Shown piece after piece: positions 1 to 9,214 of a stretch of DNA of 64,000 nucleotides. Source of the stretch: Bradyrhizobium diazoefficiens. Its GTDB lineage: Bacteria > Pseudomonadota > Alphaproteobacteria > Rhizobiales > Xanthobacteraceae. Position numbers and translations under genes: made by a program. A model generated the notes under the pieces. The model saw only the letters and a list, made by a program, of their open reading frames with translations. It searched no databases and was not told the origin of the DNA. The stretch lies in assembly GCF_018131015.1 (NCBI RefSeq), contig NZ_JAFCJJ010000008.1:186001-250000 (forward strand), written 5' to 3'. How positions within the stretch are numbered: the first letter of the stretch is position 1; each line of letters opens with the position of its first letter.

Positions 1-781
1 GCATCACCACGAGGTCGCCTCGGCCCAGCACGAGCTCGGCATGAAGTTCGACACGCTGACGCTGATGGCCGACCACATGCAGATATACAAGTACTGCATC
101 CACCAGGTCGCGCACATCTACGGCAAGACCGCCACCTTCATGCCGAAGCCGGTCTATGGCGACAACGGCTCGGGCATGCACGTGCACCAGTCGATCTGGA
201 AGGACGGCAAGCCGGTGTTCGCGGGCAACAAATACGCCGATCTGTCGGAGACCTGCCTCCACTACATCGGCGGCATCATCAAGCACGCCAAGGCGATCAA
301 CGCCTTCACCAACCCGACGACCAACTCCTACAAGCGTCTGGTCCCCGGCTACGAGGCGCCGGTGCTGCTCGCCTATTCCGCGCGCAACCGCTCGGCCTCC
401 TGCCGCATCCCCTACACCGCCTCGCCGAAGGCCAAGCGCGTCGAGGTTCGCTTCCCCGATCCGCTCGCCAACCCCTATCTCGGCTTCGCCGCGATGCTGA
501 TGGCCGGCCTCGACGGCATCAAGAACAAGATCGATCCGGGTCCGGCGATGGACAAGGACCTCTACGACCTGCCGAAGGAAGAGCTGAAGCAGATCCCGAC
601 GGTGTGCGGCTCGCTTCGCGAGGCGCTCGAAAACCTCGACAAGGACCGCGCCTTCCTCAAGGCGGGCGGCGTGTTCGACGACGACTTCATCGACAGCTAT
701 ATCGAGCTGAAGATGACCGAGGTCGCCCGCTTCGAAATGACCCCGCACCCGGTCGAGTTCGACATGTACTATTCGGGCTGA
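1..781 (+). CDS. glnA: Glutamine synthetase type I, C-terminal part (5' end outside window)
   Basis: Makes glutamine from glutamate, ammonia and ATP in the cytoplasm. The reading frame is open from base 2, where [16 protein letters not shown] continues the conserved active-site strand, so the true start lies upstream. Visible landmarks are the [10 protein letters not shown] ammonium/glutamate-binding segment, the [17 protein letters not shown] loop and the Tyr in DLYDLP that is the adenylylation site of GS-I enzymes, implying control by GlnE/PII. The C-terminal end ([11 protein letters not shown]) is typical. About 260 of roughly 470 residues are present. An intrinsic terminator follows directly, so glnA is the last gene of its operon. 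Confidence 0.97.
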   Translation, partial: HHHEVASAQHELGMKFDTLTLMADHMQIYKYCIHQVAHIYGKTATFMPKPVYGDNGSGMHVHQSIWKDGKPVFAGNKYADLSETCLHYIGGIIKHAKAINAFTNPTTNSYKRLVPGYEAPVLLAYSARNRSASCRIPYTASPKAKRVEVRFPDPLANPYLGFAAMLMAGLDGIKNKIDPGPAMDKDLYDLPKEELKQIPTVCGSLREALENLDKDRAFLKAGGVFDDDFIDSYIELKMTEVARFEMTPHPVEFDMYYSG

Positions 782-801
782 TCGGGCCCGGCGACAAGCA
801 G

Positions 802-831
802 AAGGCGCCCCGCGAGGGGCGCCTTTTCGTT
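802..831 (+). terminator. Rho-independent terminator of glnA
   Basis: A perfect 10-bp stem, AAGGCGCCCC / GGGGCGCCTT, closes a GCGA tetraloop and runs into TTTTCGTTT. It lies 20 bases after the glnA stop codon. Confidence 0.9.
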
Positions 832-845
832 TGGGCAATGCGAAC

Positions 846-1109
846 CTAGCTGTTCGACCTCGCGACCCGCAGCCCGTCGGTGCCGATCGGGCCGAACGTG
901 CCGGCGATGATCTCGCTGGTCGGCTGCATGCCGCCGAGCGACCAGTGCGCCGGCTCCTGCTCGTCGATCCGGACCCAGACGTTGCGGCGGAAATCCGGAT
1001 TGCCCTGCCCTTCGACCTCGACCATCAGGTCGGTGACCCGTTCGAGCAGGGTCTTCTTTTGCGCGGCGTCGAGGATGCCGCGGGCGGTGGAAATGGTGAC
1101 GTAAGGCAT
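846..1109 (-). CDS. 4-oxalocrotonate tautomerase family protein
   Basis: Small tautomerase-fold protein of 87 residues. I start it at the ATG giving MPYVTISTARGILD because family members use the N-terminal proline, exposed after Met removal, as the catalytic base, and GGAGAGAGAC lies just upstream. The longer frame to 1190 would bury that proline. Residues FRRNVWVRIDEQEPAHWSLGG match the second half of the fold. The substrate is unknown; relatives act in aromatic or dehalogenation pathways, but no such genes adjoin it. It runs convergently to glnA and is transcribed away from the GlxA-type regulator. Confidence 0.8.
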   Translation of the reverse strand: MPYVTISTARGILDAAQKKTLLERVTDLMVEVEGQGNPDFRRNVWVRIDEQEPAHWSLGGMQPTSEIIAGTFGPIGTDGLRVARSNS

Positions 1110-1258
1110 TGTCTCTCTCCAATCCTGTCGTGTGCCGACCGGACGAGATTGCGCCCGGCCCGCCGGGGATGGCAGTGGCGGATAAGACATAGATCAGGCA
1201 ATTTCCGCCAGGCGCCCGGCCGGTCGATCAGCTAGGATCGCTGCGTCCGGGAGGCCCC

Positions 1259-2236
1259 ATGAAGGTCGCAATTCTCGCGCTGGAAGGTTGCATGCATTCG
1301 GCGATCGCGGGGATCGCCGACATCCTGTCGCTCGCCAATCACGTGATGCAGCAGAGCGGCGCAGAGGCGTGCTTCGCCTGGCAGACGCTGTCACTCGACG
1401 GCAAGGACGTGCGGGCCGGCGGCGGCCAGATGGTCCCGGTCGATGGGTCGATCGGCAAACGCACCCGCTTTGACGCGATCATCGTCCCCGGCAACCTCGT
1501 CGATCACGTCACGGCAAAACGACTGCAGCCGCAATACGACCGCGCCGGCGCCTGGTTGCGGCAGCAGCACGCGAGCGGCCGGCTGATCGGTGCGTTTTGC
1601 AGCGGCGTCTTCCTGCTGGCCGGCAGCGGCCTGCTCGACCACCGCCGCGCCACCATCACCTGGTGGCTGCAAGGCGAGCTGCGGCAGCGTCATCCCGCGG
1701 TCGACCTCGCCGCCGACGCCGTCGTCACGGTGGCGGACCGCATCGTCTGCGCGGCCGGACCGATGTCGTGGGTGGACCTCCTGCTCAGGCTGATCGAGAT
1801 GGTCGAGGGCAAGGAGACCGCAAGGCTCTGCGCCGACTACGCCGTCATCGACACCGCTCAGCGCACCCAGTCGATCTTTATGCCGGTCGGCTATTTGCTC
1901 TCACAGGACCTGCTGCTGACCAAAGCCGACCTGCTGGTTCGCCGCGCCGGCAAGGGCCCGATGACCGTCAAGGGCCTCGCAGGAGCGCTCGGACTCAGCG
2001 AACGCACGCTGAACCGAAAATTCCAGGAGCTCACGCGCGAGCCGCCGCAGGCCTTCATCACCCGCCGGCGCGTCGAGCATGCGCGCACGCTGCTGGAGAC
2101 GACGACGCAGCCGGTCAAGACCATCGCGCGCGCGGCCGGCTACGAGGACGAAAGCAGCTTTCGCAAGGCCTTTCGCAAGCTGACCCTGATGTCCCCGCAG
2201 GCCTATCGCGCGCGGCGGATGGAGCCGGCGGCGTAA
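1259..2236 (+). CDS. GlxA family transcriptional regulator (DJ-1/PfpI-like domain plus AraC HTH)
   Basis: Protein of 325 residues. Residues 1-185 form a DJ-1/PfpI-like class I amidotransferase fold with a Cys at the nucleophile elbow (GAFCSG, C114). Residues about 220-320 form the two helix-turn-helix units of the AraC family (ALGLSERTLNRKFQELT and IARAAGYEDESSFRKAFRKL). ATG is preceded by GGGAGG. GlxA-type proteins are usually activators responding to amines such as carnitine, glycine betaine or arginine; the ligand here is unknown. The PuuD-like amidotransferase downstream faces the opposite way, and its link to this regulator is only positional. Confidence 0.85.
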   Translation: MKVAILALEGCMHSAIAGIADILSLANHVMQQSGAEACFAWQTLSLDGKDVRAGGGQMVPVDGSIGKRTRFDAIIVPGNLVDHVTAKRLQPQYDRAGAWLRQQHASGRLIGAFCSGVFLLAGSGLLDHRRATITWWLQGELRQRHPAVDLAADAVVTVADRIVCAAGPMSWVDLLLRLIEMVEGKETARLCADYAVIDTAQRTQSIFMPVGYLLSQDLLLTKADLLVRRAGKGPMTVKGLAGALGLSERTLNRKFQELTREPPQAFITRRRVEHARTLLETTTQPVKTIARAAGYEDESSFRKAFRKLTLMSPQAYRARRMEPAA

Positions 2237-2594
2237 GGCTGGCCGAAATGGCCCGCCTCGCGTTCGCTTGCGCCTCAGCGCAGCTTTCGTTCTGCATCTG
2301 ACTCCATTTCGTTCGCGAAGAACAAATCAGTGACGCGAAAATCGCGGCGGACCAATTCCTACCGATTGGTTTATCGCGCCGAAAGTTTGCCGGTCCAACC
2401 CCTGCGCACTTGTTAGCGCACGGATCGCGGGTGCCAGCCGGCGCCCGGCCTTCCTAGCGCCCTTTGGTGTCAAAGGTGCGAACGAAGCGGCAAAGCTCAG
2501 GCGAAACCGGCCGCGAGGACGCGAAGCCATGCGTGCATGTCATATCGAATCAGAAGCGAGCCGACGCTCGTGCCCCCGAAACCGTGCAGCCCAC
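2237..2594. other. Intergenic region between convergent genes, no gene found
   Basis: These 358 bases separate two convergent genes. I found no credible coding frame, tRNA or T-tailed terminator. The only structure noted is a short dyad, CCTTTG-GTGT-CAAAGG, near 2461-2476. Confidence 0.5.
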
Positions 2595-3371
2595 CTAATA
2601 GGCCGTCGCGCGCTGCCGTTCGACGAGCGCTTCGCCAAAGGCCTCGAACAGCTTCCGATTGATCGGATTGCGCTGGGGGTCGTATTCGGCGTGCCATTGC
2701 ACGCCGAGCGCAAACGTCGGGGCCTCCGCGATGCGGATCGCCTCGATGGTGCCGTCCTCGGCGACGCCTTCGATCAGCACGCGCTTGCCGGGATCCAGGA
2801 TGCCCTGGCCGTGCAGCGAATTGACCCTGATCCTCTCGCAGCCGAGGATGGTCGCGAACGCCCCACCGGGCGTCAGCTCGACGTCGTGGCGATCGGCGAA
2901 CACCACGGTGGGATCGGGATGGATCTCGCCATTATCGAGCCTCGGCATGCGATGGTTCATCCGGCCGGGGATTTCGCGAATCTCGGGATGCAGGGAGCCG
3001 CCGAAGGCGACGTTCATTTCCTGAAGACCGCGGCAGATTCCGAACAGCGGGATGCCTCGAGCGACACAGGCGACCGACAGCGCCAGCGCGACCTCGTCGC
3101 GGTGGATGTCGTAGGGCTCGTGCTTCTCGCAGGGATCGACATTGAAACGGGTCGGGTGGACGTTGGCGCGGGCGCCCGTGAGGACGATGCCGTCGACGGC
3201 ATCGAGCAGCGCACTGATGTCGGTGATGTCGGGCGAGCCTGCGAACATCACCGGCAAGCCGCCGGAGACCTCGGCCACGGCACGCAAGTTTCGCTCGCCG
3301 ACCATCTGGACCTGAAATCGATTTTCGACGCGATGGGCATTCCCGATCACGCCGACGACCGGCTTTCTCAT
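2595..3371 (-). CDS. Gamma-glutamyl-gamma-aminobutyrate hydrolase family protein (PuuD-like)
   Basis: Class I glutamine amidotransferase-like hydrolase of 258 residues. The nucleophile elbow FGICRGLQEMN carries C113, and QWHAEYD near residue 227 gives the His and Glu of the triad. The early GVIGN and the VLTGARANVHP segments are typical of PuuD and related peptidase C26 proteins, which cleave gamma-glutamyl-GABA in putrescine breakdown or similar gamma-glutamyl amides. No other puu genes adjoin it, so the substrate is open. It starts at ATG after GGAACGGGAG. Confidence 0.85.
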   Translation of the reverse strand: MRKPVVGVIGNAHRVENRFQVQMVGERNLRAVAEVSGGLPVMFAGSPDITDISALLDAVDGIVLTGARANVHPTRFNVDPCEKHEPYDIHRDEVALALSVACVARGIPLFGICRGLQEMNVAFGGSLHPEIREIPGRMNHRMPRLDNGEIHPDPTVVFADRHDVELTPGGAFATILGCERIRVNSLHGQGILDPGKRVLIEGVAEDGTIEAIRIAEAPTFALGVQWHAEYDPQRNPINRKLFEAFGEALVERQRATAY

Positions 3372-3461
3372 CTCCCGTTCCGACCTTCCGCAGACGAAGA
3401 TTCTGCAAGCATGCCCCCGGGATGGAACAAATTCAACCGAAGGGATCGCGGGACGGCAATG

Positions 3462-4166
3462 CTATTTTCGCGCAAATGCCTCGCGGGCCTCGACCGCGCC
3501 TCCGACCGGCAGGCCGGCGGCCTTCAGCGCGATCGCCGCCGGATCACCCGGCGCGGCCAGCCAGGGCAGTTTGGCGTCGATTCCGCGCGTCACGGGCTCC
3601 CCGAGCGCGCCCCCGAAATCGATCGGCCAGAACCCGTTGGGCACCACCTCGGCAGTGACGCCGCGGACCTCGTAGCCGTCGCCCAGGGCCGCCTCCGCAT
3701 GGTCGGCGGCGACACGGCGCGCGGTCGCCGGGTCGCTGCGATCGCCAAAGCTCACCAGCACGGGAACGAGGTCCCCCTCGACCTTGACGATTCCGGTCTG
3801 CCGGTTCATCTCGTTGAACGAGGCGCGGGCGCCGCGCGCTGCACCATAGGCGCGCAGTGCGACATAGTTGATGTCGTCGACATCGAGCTTTGCGTCCTGC
3901 TGATGCGCCAGCAGGGCCACCAGGTTCTTGCCCTGGCCGAGGTCGACGAACACAGCCTCCCCAAGCATCGTGGTGCGGCCACGGCGGCTATAGCCGCGGT
4001 CGGGCACGACGGCCAGGATGCCGGACCCGGTCCTGATCCCGTCCGGCGTCATCACCTCGACTGTGAGACGATATTTGTGGTTCGGCCGGTTGATCCGGAT
4101 CTGGTCGCCGATCACGAGCACCGCCAGAAGCCCGAGCACGCCGGCCCACTTGCTGATGAAACTCAA
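3462..4166 (-). CDS. Hypothetical protein with N-terminal membrane anchor
   Basis: I do not recognise a named family. The frame remains open to 4502, but that extension would run across the divergent permease gene. A TTG at 4166, with GAGG five bases upstream, begins SFISKWAGVLGLLAVLVIGD, one hydrophobic helix followed by an approximately 205-residue soluble domain. The protein would be 234 residues and is probably periplasmic, tethered to the inner membrane. The soluble part has repeated Gly/Val-rich strands and no obvious catalytic motif. It is divergent from the AI-2E-type permease, with 136 bases between the chosen starts. Confidence 0.6.
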   Translation of the reverse strand: MSFISKWAGVLGLLAVLVIGDQIRINRPNHKYRLTVEVMTPDGIRTGSGILAVVPDRGYSRRGRTTMLGEAVFVDLGQGKNLVALLAHQQDAKLDVDDINYVALRAYGAARGARASFNEMNRQTGIVKVEGDLVPVLVSFGDRSDPATARRVAADHAEAALGDGYEVRGVTAEVVPNGFWPIDFGGALGEPVTRGIDAKLPWLAAPGDPAAIALKAAGLPVGGAVEAREAFARK

Positions 4167-4302
4167 CCTGCCCTCACCTGTTCTCTCCGCATTGCACCTT
4201 CTCGCTGCGGCAAGTATCAGACCAAAGCGTTGACGTGGCCTTGATCCGGATGGTGTTTGCCGAAACAGTGCGGTCGCGCACCGCGCCGAAAAAGGACCCG
4301 AT

Positions 4303-5442
4303 GTGACCATTTCCAGAAATGAACGGCCCTGGACCCGCACCGATCTGGCCTGGGCGATCTCGGTGGGGGGCATCGGCATCGTGCTGTTTACGGCAATGCT
4401 GATCTTCACCTGGTATTTTGCCGCAACCCTGCTCCTGATCTTCACCGGCATGCTGCTCGGTCTCGGCCTCAATGCGCTGACCGACGCGCTGGGCCGCCGC
4501 ATGCACCTGCCGCATGCGCTGCGGCTCGCGATCGTGTGCGTCGCGCTCGCCTTGATGCTCGCCTGTGTCGGCTATCTCGGCGGCGCGACGATTGCCGAGC
4601 AGGCCTCGGTGCTCAGCAAGACCATCAAGTCGCAGATCACCAACGTGCGGTCCTTCCTCGAGAACCACGGCATCGACACCAGCGTGTTCGATCTCGGCAG
4701 CGCCGCGCCCGCATCCTCCACCGAGGCCGAAGCGGCACCCTCCCCGGGCCCGGGCTCGCACGGTGCGTTGCCCAGTGCCGGCGCGCTCGCCTCCAGCGGC
4801 GGGGCGATCGTGAGCCAGACCTTCAAGCTGCTGCTCGGCACCATCAGCGCGGTCGGCAACATCTTCATCGTGCTGTTTCTCGGGCTCGCCTTCGCCGCCC
4901 AGCCAAAAATCTATTATGACGGCCTGCTGTTCCTCACCCCGGCCGGGCAGCGCACCCGCGCCCGGCTCATCATCGACCGCATCAGCGAAACGCTGGAGCG
5001 CTGGCTGATCGCGCAGATCGTCGTCATGATCGCGGTCGGCGTGGTGACCTGGATCGGGCTTGCCGTCATCGGCATTCCCGGCTCGTTCATCCTGGGAATC
5101 CAGGCCGGCATCCTCGCCTTCATTCCGACCGTCGGCGCGATCATCGCCGGCGTCATCGTGGTGCTGGCGAGCCTCGCATCGGGCTGGATCCCGGCGCTAT
5201 CGGCGCTGCTGCTGTTTCTCGGCGTGCATGCGATGGAGAGCTACGTGCTCACACCGATCCTGCAGCGCCAGGCGCTCGACATTCCGCCGGCCACGCTGTT
5301 CGCGTTCCAGATCCTGCTCGGGGTCGTGTTCGGAATCTGGGGGCTGGCGCTGGCGCTGCCGCTGGTCGCCATCGCCAAGGTCGTGATCGACCATTTCAAG
5401 ACCTATGAGGCCGATGCGCCGCCCCGGGTCGAGGCGGCATAG
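4303..5442 (+). CDS. AI-2E family transporter (PerM/TqsA-like permease)
   Basis: Polytopic inner-membrane protein of 379 residues. Two hydrophobic segments lie in the first 75 residues, then a soluble region of about 100 residues with an unusual Ala/Ser/Pro-rich stretch, then a cluster of helices from residue 170 with the family signature FIPTVGAIIAGV and a YVLTPILQRQALDIPP segment. The family includes AI-2 exporters and Na+/H+ antiporters, so the substrate cannot be named. The start is GTG at 4303: the ATG two bases upstream is followed at once by a stop, and AAAGGA sits at good spacing. Confidence 0.85.
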   Translation: MTISRNERPWTRTDLAWAISVGGIGIVLFTAMLIFTWYFAATLLLIFTGMLLGLGLNALTDALGRRMHLPHALRLAIVCVALALMLACVGYLGGATIAEQASVLSKTIKSQITNVRSFLENHGIDTSVFDLGSAAPASSTEAEAAPSPGPGSHGALPSAGALASSGGAIVSQTFKLLLGTISAVGNIFIVLFLGLAFAAQPKIYYDGLLFLTPAGQRTRARLIIDRISETLERWLIAQIVVMIAVGVVTWIGLAVIGIPGSFILGIQAGILAFIPTVGAIIAGVIVVLASLASGWIPALSALLLFLGVHAMESYVLTPILQRQALDIPPATLFAFQILLGVVFGIWGLALALPLVAIAKVVIDHFKTYEADAPPRVEAA

Positions 5443-5460
5443 AGCACGAAAATCACGCCC

Positions 5461-5757
5461 TCAGGTCGTCAGTACCGTTTCGGTGTGCTCGACCTCGGGG
5501 GCTGCGGCAAAATACTGGCCGACCAGACCGCGCCATTCCGTGAAGTTCTCGGAGCCACGGAAATCGACGGTGTGGTTCTCCAGGGTCGCCCACTTCACCA
5601 TCAGCCGGTAGCGCTGCGGCTTCTCGATCGACCTGTGCAGCTCGAAGCCGTGAAACCCCTTGGAGCGGCCGAAGGCGGCCTTGGCCTTGGCGACGGCGGC
5701 CTCGAAATCCTTCTCGCTGCCCGGCTTGACGTCGATTTGCGCAATCTCGGTGATCAT
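5461..5757 (-). CDS. Antibiotic biosynthesis monooxygenase (ABM) fold protein
   Basis: Ninety-eight residues with the ABM dimeric alpha/beta-barrel pattern: ITEIAQIDVKPGSEKDFE, then SKGFHGFELHRS, RYRLMVKWATLENHTVDFRGS and a C-terminal WRGLVGQYFAAAPEVEH strand. Relatives include heme-degrading and quinol monooxygenases; this one lacks enough specificity markers to choose. AAGGGTGG precedes the ATG. It converges on the AI-2E permease gene with an 18-base gap. Confidence 0.8.
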   Translation of the reverse strand: MITEIAQIDVKPGSEKDFEAAVAKAKAAFGRSKGFHGFELHRSIEKPQRYRLMVKWATLENHTVDFRGSENFTEWRGLVGQYFAAAPEVEHTETVLTT

Positions 5758-5807
5758 CGGTTTCCACCCTTGTTGTTTTGGCGGGGCGTGTCTAGCGCAG
5801 ACGGCAG

Positions 5808-5834
5808 CAAAGAAAAAGGCGCCGGAACGGCGCC
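5808..5834 (-). terminator. Rho-independent terminator on the minus strand
   Basis: Stem GGCGCCG / CGGCGCC with a three-base loop (5818-5834). On the minus strand it is followed by TTTTTCTTT. It lies 26 bases after the stop of the small membrane protein at 5860-6096. Confidence 0.8.
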
Positions 5835-5859
5835 CTGACCGGCCAGAAATGCCGCGCTC

Positions 5860-6096
5860 TCAGGCGAGGAAGAGCACCGAGCCCGTCACCACCAGCGCGC
5901 ACCCGATGAACAGCGCGAGCGGCCAGTGGCTGCGGCTCCTTGCATAGCGCCCCTGCGCGCGGCGCTCGCTGATGAGCGCCGTCTCGTATTCGTCTGCGGT
6001 CGAGAACAGGCAGGCGAAACTGCCGCGCGCCGAAGCGGCTCGGGCTTCGAGCGACATCAGGGCGGCCTGCGGATTCTGTCGACGGATCGATTCCAT
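5860..6096 (-). CDS. Small tail-anchored membrane protein, function unknown
   Basis: Seventy-eight residues. Residues 1-53 are charged and soluble (TADEYETALISERRAQGRYARS). Residues 56-78 form one hydrophobic helix, WPLALFIGCALVVTGSVLFL, ending at the C-terminus, so a tail-anchored inner-membrane topology is likely. No ribosome binding site stands out and no family is recognised. It has its own terminator and is co-oriented with the upstream diguanylate cyclase gene, 57 bases away. Confidence 0.6.
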   Translation of the reverse strand: MESIRRQNPQAALMSLEARAASARGSFACLFSTADEYETALISERRAQGRYARSRSHWPLALFIGCALVVTGSVLFLA

Positions 6097-6153
6097 GACC
6101 GCAATGGTAGGGATCGAATGGTAAACAGGGGATTACCGCAAGGCCCCCTCGCC

Positions 6154-7368
6154 TCAGGCCGTGGCCGGTTGTGGCCGCGATATACGTGCCGCGCTCTGGC
6201 GGCGCCAGTGCTCCAGCGACAGTGGCAGCTCCTCGGCCGCCTCGACCCGGTTACGGCCGCCGCGCTTGGCCTGGTAGAGCGCGGTGTCAGCCGAAGCCAG
6301 GAGAACCTCGAGCTCGGTGCCGGCCGGCCCGCCCGCCACGCCGATGCTGACGGTGGTGTCGACCGGGCCCTCGTCGACCACGACGCCCGACGTCTCGAAG
6401 GCCTCGCGCACGCGCTCGGCGACCAGCACGCCCTCTTCAAGAGCGCACGGCAGCAGGGCTGCAAACTCCTCGCCGCCAATGCGGCCCGAGAGATCGGAGA
6501 TGCGCAGGTTGCTGACGACGACGGTCGAGAACAGCCTGAGCATCTCGTCGCCGGCAGGGTGACCGAAGCGATCGTTGATCGACTTGAAGTGGTCGATGTC
6601 GAAGATCATCACGGTCACCGGCCTGCCGGCCTTGGCCTCGCGCTCGATCACCCGCGCGCAGGCTTCGGAGAAGCCGCGGCGGTTGAGCATGCCGGTCAGC
6701 GGGTCGGTGGAGGCCGCGGTCCGGTGCGCCGTCACGGCCCGCTCGGACACCAGCATGAAGATCACGAACACGGTGCCGACCGCATAGAGCACGAGCTCGA
6801 CCGCGAACACGGTGACCCAGATGCTCGAGGCGAAGGCCGCATCGCCCGGCCGCAGGAAGCTGCCGATCAGGATCGGCAGCATCAGCACGCAGCCGTGCAT
6901 CACCGGCACCAGGAAGGCGGGCCAGCGGCGCTGCAGGCTCTTGCGCCGCTCGACCCAGAGCTCGCTCGCCGTCAGCGCGGCATAGAGCGAGACGATCCCG
7001 GCGCCGATGATCATGCGCAGCGTGGAGGCAGCCGGATCGATCAGCGAGACGGCGGCGACCCAGGCGAGCGCGCCGAGCACGAGGCCGGGCCAGTTCGGCT
7101 TGCGGCCATGGAAGACGCGCGCCGCGTTCCACACCATGCCGCAGGCGACGAAGCCGACCGCGTTCAAGGCGAGATAGAGCTGCGGCCCCAGCCTGTCGCC
7201 GGCCGCGGTCCACAGCGCCACCGAGGCCGCGCCGAGGAGATAGGCCGTGCCCCACCATTTCAGCGCGGGACTGTTTTCCTGCCTGCCGAAGAACACCATC
7301 ATGGCGCCCAGCAGTGCGGCAACCATGGTGGCTACCAAATAGAGCGTTATGCTATCGAGCGACATCAT
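6154..7368 (-). CDS. Membrane-bound diguanylate cyclase (GGDEF domain)
   Basis: About 404 residues. The N-terminal half has at least six hydrophobic segments (TLYLVATMVAALLGAMMVFF onward, to about residue 205), likely a membrane sensor. Residues about 230-385 form a GGDEF domain with DPLTGMLNRRGF, FDIDHFKSINDRFGH and an active-site GGEEF. No EAL domain follows, so it should make cyclic di-GMP from GTP. I place the start at the MMSLDS ATG at 7368, where AAGGGGG lies five bases upstream, rather than the longer frame to 7437. Cyclic di-GMP often controls surface polysaccharide, and such a locus starts 6.5 kb away, but that link is speculative. Confidence 0.92.
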   Translation of the reverse strand: MMSLDSITLYLVATMVAALLGAMMVFFGRQENSPALKWWGTAYLLGAASVALWTAAGDRLGPQLYLALNAVGFVACGMVWNAARVFHGRKPNWPGLVLGALAWVAAVSLIDPAASTLRMIIGAGIVSLYAALTASELWVERRKSLQRRWPAFLVPVMHGCVLMLPILIGSFLRPGDAAFASSIWVTVFAVELVLYAVGTVFVIFMLVSERAVTAHRTAASTDPLTGMLNRRGFSEACARVIEREAKAGRPVTVMIFDIDHFKSINDRFGHPAGDEMLRLFSTVVVSNLRISDLSGRIGGEEFAALLPCALEEGVLVAERVREAFETSGVVVDEGPVDTTVSIGVAGGPAGTELEVLLASADTALYQAKRGGRNRVEAAEELPLSLEHWRRQSAARISRPQPATA

Positions 7369-7525
7369 GTCGGCCCCCTTCAACACATAGAAATTGCGCG
7401 ATCGGCCCAGCCGACTTGCGCGTCCTTCCGATTGCAAGGCTAGAGCCGGCGGGTTCCATTGAGGTTTTCGCGCGAGGCCAAGTTTTCGCGAAACACTCCG
7501 TCAATTTGCGTACAAACGAACAACA

Positions 7526-7553
7526 AAAAGGGCGCTGGATTCAGCGCCCTTTT
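7526..7553 (-). terminator. Terminator of the rplM-rpsI operon
   Basis: A 12-bp stem AAAAGGGCGCTG / CAGCGCCCTTTT with loop GATT. Read on the minus strand it ends in a T-run (CCCTTTTTGTTG), 45 bases past the rpsI stop. The A-tract on the other side could let it also work on the plus strand. Confidence 0.85.
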
Positions 7554-7597
7554 GCATCTCATTGAAGCCGCTTTCGCGGCGAATGCGACCGAAGCGA

Positions 7598-8077
7598 TTA
7601 ACGCTTGGAGAACTGGAAGGACCGGCGGGCCTTGGCCTTGCCGTACTTCTTGCGCTCGACCACGCGGGAGTCGCGGGTGAGGAAGCCGCCCTTCTTGAGC
7701 ACCGTGCGCAGCTCCGGCTCGAAATAGGTGAGCGCCTTGGAGATGCCGTGACGGACCGCGCCGGCCTGGCCGGACAGACCGCCGCCCGCGACTGTGCAGA
7801 TCACGTCGTACTGGCCGGAACGCTGGGCCACCGAGAACGGCTGCTCGATCATCATGCGCAGCACCGGACGGGCGAAATAGACCTCGACCTCGCGCGAGTT
7901 GACCGTGACCTTGCCGGCACCCGGCTTGATCCAGACGCGGGCGACCGCGTCCTTGCGCTTGCCGGTGGCGTAGGCGCGGTTGAACTTGTCGACCTTCTTC
8001 TCGTGCTTGGGCGCGTCGGGCGCGGCCGCCGTCTTGAGCTGCGAGAGCTGATCGAGCGACTGGATGGATTCGGCCAT
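7598..8077 (-). CDS. rpsI: 30S ribosomal protein S9
   Basis: Component of the small subunit head, contacting P-site tRNA through its basic C-terminal tail. The protein has 159 residues: a 25-residue variable N-terminal extension, then the S9 core ([40 protein letters not shown]) and the conserved tail ([20 protein letters not shown], then RSFQFSKR). It sits one base behind rplM, the usual L13-S9 operon, and is likely co-translated with it. Confidence 0.98.
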   Translation of the reverse strand: MAESIQSLDQLSQLKTAAAPDAPKHEKKVDKFNRAYATGKRKDAVARVWIKPGAGKVTVNSREVEVYFARPVLRMMIEQPFSVAQRSGQYDVICTVAGGGLSGQAGAVRHGISKALTYFEPELRTVLKKGGFLTRDSRVVERKKYGKAKARRSFQFSKR

Positions 8078-8078
8078 G

Positions 8079-8543
8079 TTATGCGGCCCTCGTGTTCTTG
8101 CGGTTCAACTTGGCGATGTCGATCTTCTCGGGCTGCTGCGCCTCGTGCGGATGATCGGCGCCGCCGTACACACGGAGGTTGCCCATCTGCACGCGACCGA
8201 GCGGACCACGCGGAATCATGCGCTCGACGGCCTTCTCGAGCACGCGCTCGGGATGCTTGCCCTCGAGGATCTGGCGCGCGGTGCGCTCCTTGACGTGGCC
8301 GACGTAGCCGGTGTGCTTGTAGTAGGTCTTCTGCTCGCGCTTGCGACCGGTGAGGACCGCATGCTGCGCGTTGATGATGATGACGTTGTCGCCGCAATCG
8401 ACGTGCGGCGTGTAGGTCGGGAGGTGCTTGCCACGCAGGCGCATGGCGACGATGGTGGCGAGACGGCCGACAACCAGACCCTTGGCGTCGATCAGCACCC
8501 ACTTCTTCGTCACCTCAGCCGGCTTTGCCGAAAAGGTTTTCAT
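8079..8543 (-). CDS. rplM: 50S ribosomal protein L13
   Basis: Early-assembling large-subunit protein of 154 residues. I chose the ATG giving [20 protein letters not shown], the family start; an upstream in-frame extension to 8627 adds unrelated sequence. Core landmarks are [38 protein letters not shown] and MIPRGPLGR. It heads the rplM-rpsI operon. The AT-rich stretch at about 8640-8700 just upstream probably holds the promoter, but no confident -35/-10 pair was found. Confidence 0.97.
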   Translation of the reverse strand: MKTFSAKPAEVTKKWVLIDAKGLVVGRLATIVAMRLRGKHLPTYTPHVDCGDNVIIINAQHAVLTGRKREQKTYYKHTGYVGHVKERTARQILEGKHPERVLEKAVERMIPRGPLGRVQMGNLRVYGGADHPHEAQQPEKIDIAKLNRKNTRAA

Positions 8544-8699
8544 GTCAGAATTTCCGTGAGGGAGACAACGGCGCGAACACCGCACCGGACTGCGCGGGTT
8601 TCTAGAGAAGAGACGCGCCGCGGTCAATGCCCCACGCGCGAATTTGTGGCAATGAAATCAATGCTTTAAAATTATGGTGCTATATTACCTGAGAAAAGG

Positions 8700-9128
8700 T
8701 CAAACATTTGGAATGGAATAGGTCGAGGTGACATGGGCTATCGGATCGGGCGAGCTGCCGGACAGGAGCTTCACCTCGCCGACCGCGAGGCGCTTGCCGA
8801 GCTTGAGCAGCCTCGCTTCCGCCAGCACGTCCTGCCCGGGCTGGCCCTTGCGCAGGAAGTTGATGTTGAGATTGGTGGTCACGGCGAGCCCGACCGGCCC
8901 GATCGCCGACAGCAGCACCACGTACATCGCGAAATCCGCCAGCGCCATCAGGGTCGGGCCGGACACGGTTCCACCCGGCCGCAGCATCTTTTCGCTGAAG
9001 CGCTGGCGCATAAGGCAGGTCTGGCCGTCGGCGCTCTCGATGGTGATGTCGTCGCCGCTGAAGGCCTGGGGAAACTCGACGCGGAGAAATTGTTCAACCT
9101 CAGCCACGCTCATTTTAGCTAACGCCAT
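8700..9128 (-). CDS. PaaI family (hotdog-fold) thioesterase
   Basis: Protein of 142 residues of the PaaI/YdiI hotdog family, which hydrolyses acyl-CoA thioesters. The helix-containing signature GGTVSGPTLMALADFAMYV includes the Asp region used in catalysis, followed by AVTTNLNINFLRK and a C-terminal VAHVTSTYSIP-like strand. GAGG lies at good spacing from the first ATG. It is divergent from the enoyl-CoA hydratase gene with an 86-base gap, consistent with a shared acyl-CoA role. The substrate is not identifiable. Confidence 0.85.
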   Translation of the reverse strand: MALAKMSVAEVEQFLRVEFPQAFSGDDITIESADGQTCLMRQRFSEKMLRPGGTVSGPTLMALADFAMYVVLLSAIGPVGLAVTTNLNINFLRKGQPGQDVLAEARLLKLGKRLAVGEVKLLSGSSPDPIAHVTSTYSIPNV

Positions 9129-9214
9129 GTCACGCCTCGATCTCGCTTCACACCCCCTGTTACATTAGGTTATCTGCATCATCCAACTGCAATAATCCAA
9201 CCGGAAACGCTTCG

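Noticed and set aside
2529..4244. A 571-codon open frame spanning the PuuD-like and hypothetical genes on the other strand
   Set aside because: Crosses two real genes and their gap and has no recognisable motif.
3462..4502. Full 346-codon frame of the hypothetical membrane protein
   Set aside because: The first 112 codons overlap the divergent permease gene and read as low-complexity sequence; the TTG at 4166 with a ribosome binding site fits better.
5926..7443. A 505-codon open frame opposite the diguanylate cyclase
   Set aside because: Shadow of a gene with a clear GGEEF motif.
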